In this document: one piece after another, positions 58,642 through 64,000 of the stretch
How the letters are laid out: every line of letters begins with the position of its first letter
Numbering within the stretch: the stretch's first letter is position 1
Notes under the pieces: generated by a model
What the model was told of the DNA's origin: nothing
Databases searched by the model: none
Seen by the model: only the letters and a program-made list of their open reading frames with translations
Assembly: GCA_016705695.1 (NCBI GenBank)
Contig: JADJLA010000018.1
Coordinates: forward strand, 124,001 to 188,000
From: Sphingobacteriaceae bacterium
Lineage (GTDB): Bacteria; Bacteroidota; Bacteroidia; B-17B0; Aurantibacillaceae
Length of the DNA stretch: 64,000 nt
Reading direction: 5' to 3'
Translations under genes and position numbers: made by a program

Positions 58642-59130
58642 ATGTCTAAGCATCACCATTATAAGCTTAGTGTAAAGTGGACCGGCAACAAAGGCCAGGG
58701 CACCAAAGATTATGAGTCTTATGATCGTAGCCACGAAATAGACATTGAGGGCAAAAAAAAATTACTGTGTTCATCCGACTCTGCTTTTAGAGGTGATAAA
58801 AAGAAGCATAATCCCGAAGACATGCTCTTGGCCTCTCTTTCGGCCTGCCATATGTTATGGTATTTGCACCTTTGTGCCGATGAAAAGATCGTTGTTGTAG
58901 AGTATACCGATCATGCCGAAGGCAAAATGATACAAACCAGTAATGGCGCAGGGTATTTTACAGAGGTAGTGCTCAATCCCACTGTGGTTGTGGCCGAGAG
59001 TTGGATGATCCGCAAGGCAATTGACCTTCATAAAAAGGTAAATCAATTCTGTTTTATTGCTAATTCAGTAAAATTTGAGGTGTATCATAGGCCACAAGTT
59101 ACTGCATTGGAAAATAGACCAAAGCCCTAA
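58642..59130 (+). CDS. OsmC family protein
   Basis: 162 residues. The OsmC/Ohr fold binds organic hydroperoxides through two Cys. LLASLSACHMLWYLHLCADEKI near 60-80 contains the first Cys and the family motif; the second expected Cys appears as FCFIANSVKFEVYHRP near the C-terminus. FRGDKKKHNPEDM is the preceding conserved loop. It is a single gene upstream of the SiaB-type kinase gene, with 62 nt between. Confidence 0.9.
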   Translation: MSKHHHYKLSVKWTGNKGQGTKDYESYDRSHEIDIEGKKKLLCSSDSAFRGDKKKHNPEDMLLASLSACHMLWYLHLCADEKIVVVEYTDHAEGKMIQTSNGAGYFTEVVLNPTVVVAESWMIRKAIDLHKKVNQFCFIANSVKFEVYHRPQVTALENRPKP

Positions 59131-59169
59131 AAAAACGCCCGATTTCCTTTATTTTTTCGTTGATTTTAC

Positions 59170-59177
59170 TACATTTG
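59170..59177 (+). promoter_or_regulatory. -7 box (TACATTTG) of the SiaB-like gene
   Basis: TACATTTG matches TAnnTTTG exactly and ends 15 nt before the GTG at 59193. It lies inside an apparent N-terminal extension from a TTG at 59160, so it argues for the GTG as start. No TTTG -33 element is clear. Confidence 0.55.
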
Positions 59178-59192
59178 GAGTCTTTTTTACGC

Positions 59193-60299
59193 GTGGCGGA
59201 TAATAAGTCTCGAAATAACTTTGTGTTTGACATTTTCAAACTTTTTGAAAAGTTCACTCTTACCTATGTTTATCGAGGCATCTTTGATCCTTCGCTCACC
59301 GATAAGATCTTGTCGCTTGCCGAAACTAACATGAACCTTATTGGTGAGGTTTCAAAAACACAAAAGCGTGTTTATTTTGTGATGGTTGAATCGCTACAGA
59401 ATATCACGCGTCATCAGGATGTTTCTCAATCGAAAGATAACCAAGCTATTTTTGTTGTTCAAAATAAAGATGGTAAATATGGAATGGCAAGCGGTAATGT
59501 GATCGAGAACGAGCATATTGGATCTCTGCAACAAAAAATTGATAAGATCAATTCCTTAGATACCGATTCGCTGAAGGCCTATTACAAAGATGTTCTCGAA
59601 AACTCGGGTCTGTCAGAAAAAGGTGGTGCCGGCTTGGGGTTAATTGAGATCGCAAGAAGATCGGGCAGCAAACTCTATTACAGTTTTAAAACCATTAGCA
59701 ATAAACTTTCTTATTTTTATTTTAAAACCAAGATCGCTAATGAAAGTGATTCGGAACAAAATAGTAGTTTAAATGGTTTGCGCGACTTGCATCAAATAGC
59801 AAATGAAAATAACATCAGCATGGTTTACCAAGGGCAATTTACTCATGATAACCTCAAGAGTTTGCTTACCATGACAGAAGGAAGCGTTGCGCGAACCGAA
59901 GTTGAATACAAACGAAAAGCCACTAATGTAATGGTAGAATTATTACAGAATGTTTGTAATCATGGTGCCGTTCTTTCGGAGGCCGTACTAGGGGTGCCCG
60001 GTGTTTTAGTTATTACAACCGATAACTCCGGTTGTTCGGTAATGGCAGGAAATTATATCAGCAAAGATAAAATAACAAAACTTTCTGCAAAAATAGATAG
60101 GGCCAATGCTTGCGCCCTTAACGAACTGGACGCCATTTACCAAGAGGAATTGATGAAAGATCCTGAGCCGGGGCAAAAAGGTGCAGGGTTGGGATTCATT
60201 GATATGCGCATGAAAAGTTCTAATAAAATTGACTATACACTAGTTGATTTTGACAGTAATTTTTCTTTTCTTTCCATCTCTGTTTCTATCCCGTTTTAA
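59193..60299 (+). CDS. SiaB-type kinase with two tandem SiaB domains
   Basis: 368 residues from a GTG at 59193. Two homologous halves of about 180 residues follow each other. The first has VYRGIFDPSLTDKILSLAE, MVESLQNITRHQ and KGGAGLGLIEIARRSGSKLYYSF. The second has VYQGQFTHDNLKSLLTMTE, MVELLQNVCNHG and KGAGLGFIDMRMKSSNKIDYTL. The E-LQN-H and GAGLG patterns are N- and G-box-like motifs of the GHKL-type SiaB family, which phosphorylates SiaC. A double SiaB is unusual; both halves keep their motifs. Its stop is 1 nt before the SiaC-like gene, so they are cotranscribed and act together. Confidence 0.85.
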   Translation: MADNKSRNNFVFDIFKLFEKFTLTYVYRGIFDPSLTDKILSLAETNMNLIGEVSKTQKRVYFVMVESLQNITRHQDVSQSKDNQAIFVVQNKDGKYGMASGNVIENEHIGSLQQKIDKINSLDTDSLKAYYKDVLENSGLSEKGGAGLGLIEIARRSGSKLYYSFKTISNKLSYFYFKTKIANESDSEQNSSLNGLRDLHQIANENNISMVYQGQFTHDNLKSLLTMTEGSVARTEVEYKRKATNVMVELLQNVCNHGAVLSEAVLGVPGVLVITTDNSGCSVMAGNYISKDKITKLSAKIDRANACALNELDAIYQEELMKDPEPGQKGAGLGFIDMRMKSSNKIDYTLVDFDSNFSFLSISVSIPF

Positions 60300-60300
60300 A

Positions 60301-60675
60301 ATGGCCAACGAAATACGTATTGCTGCTACCGAAGATACTCCGGAAGTTTTATTGGATGATAAAGCAGGTGCGTTTAAAATATCGGGTCGTTCACTTCCTG
60401 AAGACGCGTTTTGGTTCTACAATCCAATTGTTGAGTGGCTAGTAGGTTATTCTAAAACGCCAATAGCCAATACCGAATTTCATTTTAATTTAGAATACTT
60501 CAATACGGCGTCGGCCAAACAAATCTTCAAGATCGCCAATATCCTTAGCGAGATCTCAAGATCAAATCCTGTAAAAATAAAATGGCACTACGACGAAGGT
60601 GATAAAGATATGTTAGCTTCGGGTGAGCGTTTTTCGAAATTATGCGGAATACCGTTTGAGTTGGTGAAGAATTAG
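60301..60675 (+). CDS. SiaC-like regulatory phosphoprotein (DUF1987)
   Basis: 124 residues. ISGRSLPEDAFWFYNPIVEWL and FNLEYFNTASAKQIFKIANIL are the DUF1987/SiaC signatures. Thr69 in YFNTASAK corresponds to the Thr phosphorylated in Pseudomonas SiaC. In that system SiaB phosphorylates SiaC and SiaA removes the phosphate; unmodified SiaC activates a diguanylate cyclase. No GGDEF gene is in this window, so the output here is unknown. The 3' end overlaps that of the convergent phosphatase gene by 4 nt. Confidence 0.9.
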   Translation: MANEIRIAATEDTPEVLLDDKAGAFKISGRSLPEDAFWFYNPIVEWLVGYSKTPIANTEFHFNLEYFNTASAKQIFKIANILSEISRSNPVKIKWHYDEGDKDMLASGERFSKLCGIPFELVKN

Positions 60676-62675
60676 ATCCTGAATCCTGCAACAAGGATGT
60701 CATCTGTTTGTTTTTGTTTACCCTTCCAATTAGAAATCTCCTTTTCAAAGGTCTCAGCGGTGTTGCTTTTATCAAGCTCCGATCTAAGGATCAACTCTTC
60801 AAAGCGCGAGATAAGGTATTTACTATCGGTTTGGCCGCCAAATTGGTCGTAGTATCCATCTGTGCTCATCACAACATAACTATTAGCCTCAAGTTTATGT
60901 GTTTTGCTTTCAAATGATTTTTCTGCTTTTCCAAAATCACCGCCTATAGAGTAAATATCTCCGATTAATTCGATCACCTGGTTGTTTGCCTTTACAAAAA
61001 CACTGTGATTAGCGCAAGCGTACTTTAATACCGAGGGGTCTTTTTTATCTATGCAACAAACGCTTACGTCCATGCCATCATCTTGCGAAATCATATCAGA
61101 TCCGGCTTGACGCAAGGCATTTTTTACACCCTTATTTAATTGATTTAATATCTCTCCGGGTTCTATAATGTCTTTCTGATTGATGATCTCATTAAGCAAG
61201 GTGTTTCCGATCATGCTCATTAAAGCTCCGGGAACACCATGGCCTGTACAATCTACTACTATAAAAAATAATTTCCCTGCGTTTTCAGAGAACCAATAAA
61301 AATCGCCACTTACAATATCCTTTGGAGCATAATAAATAAAAAAATCTTTCAAGCTTTTTGAAACAAGATCAACGGGTGGCAATATGGCGCTTTGAATTCT
61401 TTTTGAATAGTTGATGCTGTCGGTTATCTGCTGGTTCTTTATTTCTATTTTTTTATAGGCGTCTCCTAATTGTTTGTGCGCCTTTTTCTTTAATGCGCTT
61501 CTGCTTAGTAATACAAGTACTAGTATTAATACGGATAATCCGGCGCCTATACTCGAAGCAATCATGGTGCGTTGCCTCGATAATTCTGCGTCTTTTATCC
61601 TTTTTTCATTATTCAGTTTTTCTATCTCTCTATCTTTTTGCGATGTTTGATAAATGGCCTGCATCTGTTCAATGTTTCCACTACTTTTTTCGTTCAATAA
61701 AGAATCTTTGTAAGCGTTAAATAAATGGAAATTCTCTAAGGCTTTCTTGTGATCTCCGGCCTGCTCATACGCTGTGGCTAATTGCTCCGCTGTGCTTTTT
61801 ATGATGTTCTTGTCGCGAATGCATTTACTCATGGCAATGGCTTTTTCAAGATAAGTGATCCCTAAAGAAGTGTTTCCCATGGCCGAATAGATCCTGCCAA
61901 CGCTCATGTATGATCCTGCGTATCGATCGTTTGGGTTGGTGCCATTATAATTCTTTAGAACGCTTAGAAAGTAATACAATGATTGCTTTAGCAAGGCGTT
62001 GTTCTTGTTCTTAAGCGCTAGTCTTAAATAACAATCTCCTAAATTAGAGTTGATCATCTCTATTGAATTAAAGTCGTTATAGCGTGAATAAATAATATTC
62101 GCTTTGTTGAAGAATTCAAGTGCTTTTTCATAATCTTCAATAGACATATATGTATTCCCTATATTATTATAAGAGTTGCAGGTTTGCGAAGTATCGTTGA
62201 TGGCTATTCGGATATCAATGGCCTTTAGGTGGTATTCTATAGATCGCTTATAAAATAATTTGTCTGTTGTAAATTCTCCTTTATTATTATAAAAACTTCC
62301 AATGTTATTATAACAATTGGCTAAACCTTCATTATCATTAAGCTTTTCGAAAATATCGGCCGATCTAAAGGTAAACTCAAGGGCTTTATCAAAATAATTC
62401 AAATTGCCATACATAACCCCCAACTTACGCAAGCAAAGCGCTGTCAGTTTTTGACTCTTCAATTTCTTGTCGCACATCTCCTCCATTTCTTTTAACACCT
62501 CCAGCGCCTTAGTTGGCTCTGTGATGCACTTGTGAGCAAGAGAAGTGTAGGCTATGATCTTTAAAGAATCATTGGAATCGCTATTAATAATAGAGCGCAA
62601 CGAATCCTCAGTTCTATCGGCAAATGAGCTGAAAAAAGAAAATACAATAGTAACAGCAATTAAAAAATGCCTCAT
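60672..62675 (-). CDS. TPR-transmembrane-SpoIIE (PPM) phosphatase, SiaA-like partner
   Basis: 667 residues. Signal peptide (1-19), then about six TPR units in the periplasm (about 40-340, with GLANCYNNIGSFYNNKGEF, CNSYNNIGNTYMSIEDYEKALEFFNKA and AGSYMSVGRIYSAMGNTSLGITYLEKAI), one transmembrane helix (about 372-391), a short coiled coil and a cytoplasmic SpoIIE domain (about 425-667). Metal-binding Asp residues are in IVSGDFYWF, FIVVDCTGHGVPGALMSMIG and STDGYYDQFGG. It likely dephosphorylates the convergent gene's SiaC-like protein in response to a periplasmic signal. A -7 box sits 4 nt before the ATG. Confidence 0.88.
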   Translation of the reverse strand: MRHFLIAVTIVFSFFSSFADRTEDSLRSIINSDSNDSLKIIAYTSLAHKCITEPTKALEVLKEMEEMCDKKLKSQKLTALCLRKLGVMYGNLNYFDKALEFTFRSADIFEKLNDNEGLANCYNNIGSFYNNKGEFTTDKLFYKRSIEYHLKAIDIRIAINDTSQTCNSYNNIGNTYMSIEDYEKALEFFNKANIIYSRYNDFNSIEMINSNLGDCYLRLALKNKNNALLKQSLYYFLSVLKNYNGTNPNDRYAGSYMSVGRIYSAMGNTSLGITYLEKAIAMSKCIRDKNIIKSTAEQLATAYEQAGDHKKALENFHLFNAYKDSLLNEKSSGNIEQMQAIYQTSQKDREIEKLNNEKRIKDAELSRQRTMIASSIGAGLSVLILVLVLLSRSALKKKAHKQLGDAYKKIEIKNQQITDSINYSKRIQSAILPPVDLVSKSLKDFFIYYAPKDIVSGDFYWFSENAGKLFFIVVDCTGHGVPGALMSMIGNTLLNEIINQKDIIEPGEILNQLNKGVKNALRQAGSDMISQDDGMDVSVCCIDKKDPSVLKYACANHSVFVKANNQVIELIGDIYSIGGDFGKAEKSFESKTHKLEANSYVVMSTDGYYDQFGGQTDSKYLISRFEELILRSELDKSNTAETFEKEISNWKGKQKQTDDILVAGFRI

Positions 62676-62679
62676 TTCT

Positions 62680-62687
62680 CAAATATA
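62680..62687 (-). promoter_or_regulatory. -7 box (TATATTTG) of the SpoIIE phosphatase gene
   Basis: An exact TAnnTTTG match on the minus strand, ending 4 nt before the ATG at 62675, which predicts a leaderless transcript. No TTTG -33 element is evident. Confidence 0.5.
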
Positions 62688-62797
62688 TAATAAAGGCTTC
62701 GAAATAAAACCGCGAAACACACTTAAATTGATTTAGCTAAAATGGGCTAGATGAGGCTAACCTCGCGTTTTGTATACCAGCTGCTTAAACAAGGAAT

Positions 62798-63838
62798 TTA
62801 TTGTTTTACCTCAACGCGTATATCGCTTTGGCGCTTTGTTACTCCTATAGGTTGGGCAAATTCCTCGAGGCCGTTTTGCTTTAATATTTCTTCAAATTCG
62901 CCTTGATGTTTTTGATCAACCGTAACTAACAATCCGCCGTTAGTTTGCGGATCACACAAGGTAAAGAATGATTCGGGCACATTAAGCTTCACTTTTTTAT
63001 CGTAGCTGTTCCAGTTGCGATACAAATTATCGGGCACGATCATTTTTGATGCGTATTCGGCGGCACCATTCATTAATAGAGTTGCTCCATAATTTATTTC
63101 GGCACTCAAGTTTGCGCCGTCCATCATTTCGATCAAATGGCCCAATAAACCAAATCCTGTAACATCGGTTAAGGCAGTTACATATTCCTTGGTTCCCAAT
63201 ATAGCGCCAAGGGTATTTAGTTTTTTCAATTCAAGTATTAGGTCTTTTTCGTGTTCGATACTTATGGTTTTTCTCTTTAACGCTGTTGCTAAAATTCCAC
63301 TACCTATCTTTTTTGTAATATAAATAAGATCTCCTTGTTTTGCACCTGAGTTTTTTTTGAGTTGCTCTATTTTTACAAGACCATTTACACTAAGACCAAA
63401 TAATGGTTCAGGACTATCAATACTATGCCCGCCCGCCAAAACAATTCCGGCTTCGGCACACTTTTCTTTAGCGCCTTTTATTACTTCCCCTGCTAGCTCG
63501 GCAGGTAGTTTTGAAACGGGCCATCCTAAAATAGCAGTTGCTAAAATTGGTTTTCCGCCCATGGCATATACATCGCTTATGGCATTGGCCGCAGCAATTT
63601 GTCCGAACAAAAAAGCATCATCAACAATGGGCATAAAAAAATCTACCGTGCTTATTAAAGCAATTCCATCGCCCATATCATAAACCGCCGCATCGTCTTT
63701 TGTATTGTTTCCAACCAATAAACGCGCATCGTTCAAGCCTGTGTATTTTCCTTGTAATATTTTTTCTAAAACATCAGGAGCGAGTTTACAGCCGCATCCC
63801 GAGCTATGGCTATATTCAGTTAATTTGTATTCTGTCAT
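62798..63838 (-). CDS. selD: Selenide, water dikinase (selenophosphate synthetase)
   Basis: 346 residues. It makes selenophosphate from selenide and ATP. The catalytic Cys/Cys pair with Lys is in SSGCGCKLAP (Cys15, Cys17, Lys18); a Cys rather than a selenocysteine form. DDAAVYDMGDGIALISTVDFFMPIVDD, GGHSIDSPEPLFGLSVNG and LTDVTGFGLLGHLIEM are the PurM-like motifs. It overlaps the end of the mnmH-like gene by 23 nt, so both are in one operon, consistent with selenouridine formation in tRNA. Confidence 0.95.
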   Translation of the reverse strand: MTEYKLTEYSHSSGCGCKLAPDVLEKILQGKYTGLNDARLLVGNNTKDDAAVYDMGDGIALISTVDFFMPIVDDAFLFGQIAAANAISDVYAMGGKPILATAILGWPVSKLPAELAGEVIKGAKEKCAEAGIVLAGGHSIDSPEPLFGLSVNGLVKIEQLKKNSGAKQGDLIYITKKIGSGILATALKRKTISIEHEKDLILELKKLNTLGAILGTKEYVTALTDVTGFGLLGHLIEMMDGANLSAEINYGATLLMNGAAEYASKMIVPDNLYRNWNSYDKKVKLNVPESFFTLCDPQTNGGLLVTVDQKHQGEFEEILKQNGLEEFAQPIGVTKRQSDIRVEVKQ

Positions 63839-64000
63839 TACTTATTTTAATTAAGTGTTTTGCGATCTCTTCCGGCGATTCGTTCTCAAAAGAATATCGC
63901 TCTAATCTTAAATCTTCGCGATTTTGCAAACCATGATCATATCCTTTATCATAATAGATCAAACATAATCTGCAAACTTCTCTCAGATCGTTTTGCTCAA
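63816..64000 (-). CDS. mnmH: tRNA 2-selenouridine synthase, C-terminal end (runs off the window)
   Basis: The frame is open from the window edge to TGA at 63816-63818 and encodes the last 60 residues: REVCRLCLIYYDKGYDHGLQNRE and ESPEEIAKHLIKI. The YYDKxYDH pattern near the C-terminus is typical of MnmH/SelU, which replaces sulfur by selenium in wobble 2-thiouridine using selenophosphate. The rhodanese domain with its catalytic Cys lies outside the window. It overlaps the selD start, which supports the assignment. Confidence 0.8.
   Translation of the reverse strand, partial: EQNDLREVCRLCLIYYDKGYDHGLQNREDLRLERYSFENESPEEIAKHLIKISNDRIQIN

Noticed and set aside
59160..59192. TTG start for the SiaB-like kinase
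   Set aside because: A consensus -7 box at 59170-59177 falls inside it; GTG 59193 fits better.
1..64000. tRNA or rRNA genes
   Set aside because: No gap contained a recognisable cloverleaf or rRNA segment; most gaps are under 150 bp.

Overview
The window comes from the chromosome of a Bacteroidota bacterium. The evidence is A+T-rich DNA, five secreted proteins with type IX secretion (T9SS) C-terminal sorting domains, two PorP/SprF-type T9SS proteins, Bacteroidota-style promoters (TTTG, a spacer of 19-20 nt, then TAnnTTTG), a frameshifted prfB, and many short palindromic intergenic repeats. I do not assign a genus. No rRNA, tRNA, CRISPR array, integrase or complete insertion sequence was seen; about 90% of the window is coding.

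Region 1 (1-12300): the start of an acyl-CoA synthetase, hldD (heptose epimerase), a tandem pair of unknown helical proteins, a secreted M1 peptidase, a 163-bp MITE-like element lying exactly between two convergent genes, pabB, a PIF1-like helicase, two short SSB paralogues, and a GxxExxY gene bracketed by CCACGGAG-type repeats. A STAS/SEC14-like gene with an in-frame stop follows. Region 2 (12300-34000): small cytoplasmic proteins, a UbiA-like membrane protein, large T9SS cargo proteins, ybeY-lipoprotein-serS, rplU-rpmA, asd, 3-hydroxyanthranilate dioxygenase, acs and prfB with its programmed frameshift. Region 3 (34100-41400): an SdpA/SdpB-like pair (DUF5819-like plus HTTM membrane protein), a DPP-IV-like peptidase with a PD40 protein, two PorP/SprF proteins and a LigB-type dioxygenase.

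Region 4 (41500-58270) is a surface polysaccharide locus. A sugar-phosphate transferase and a Wzz-like protein on the plus strand face a long minus-strand operon. That operon runs pseB, methylase, amidotransferase with HisH- and HisF-like partners, pseF, pseG, pseH, pseI, a glycosyltransferase broken by a one-base frameshift, a Wzx flippase, two Wzy-like polymerases, a GT4 enzyme and a WecG/TagA enzyme. It should make a pseudaminic-acid-type, probably acetamidino-substituted, sugar and build it into a polymer. The aminotransferase gene pseC is missing; only a 40-codon frame resembling its N-terminus sits at the expected place.

Region 5 (58600-64000): an OsmC protein, then a partner-switching module made of a kinase with two SiaB domains, a SiaC-like phosphoprotein and a convergent TPR-transmembrane-SpoIIE phosphatase, then selD and the end of mnmH (selenouridine tRNA modification). 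The SiaB/SiaC/phosphatase module is the most interesting candidate system in the window. Several genes (hldD, serS, nbaC, prfB, the phosphatase gene) have a promoter -7 box 4-5 nt before the start codon, which predicts leaderless mRNAs.
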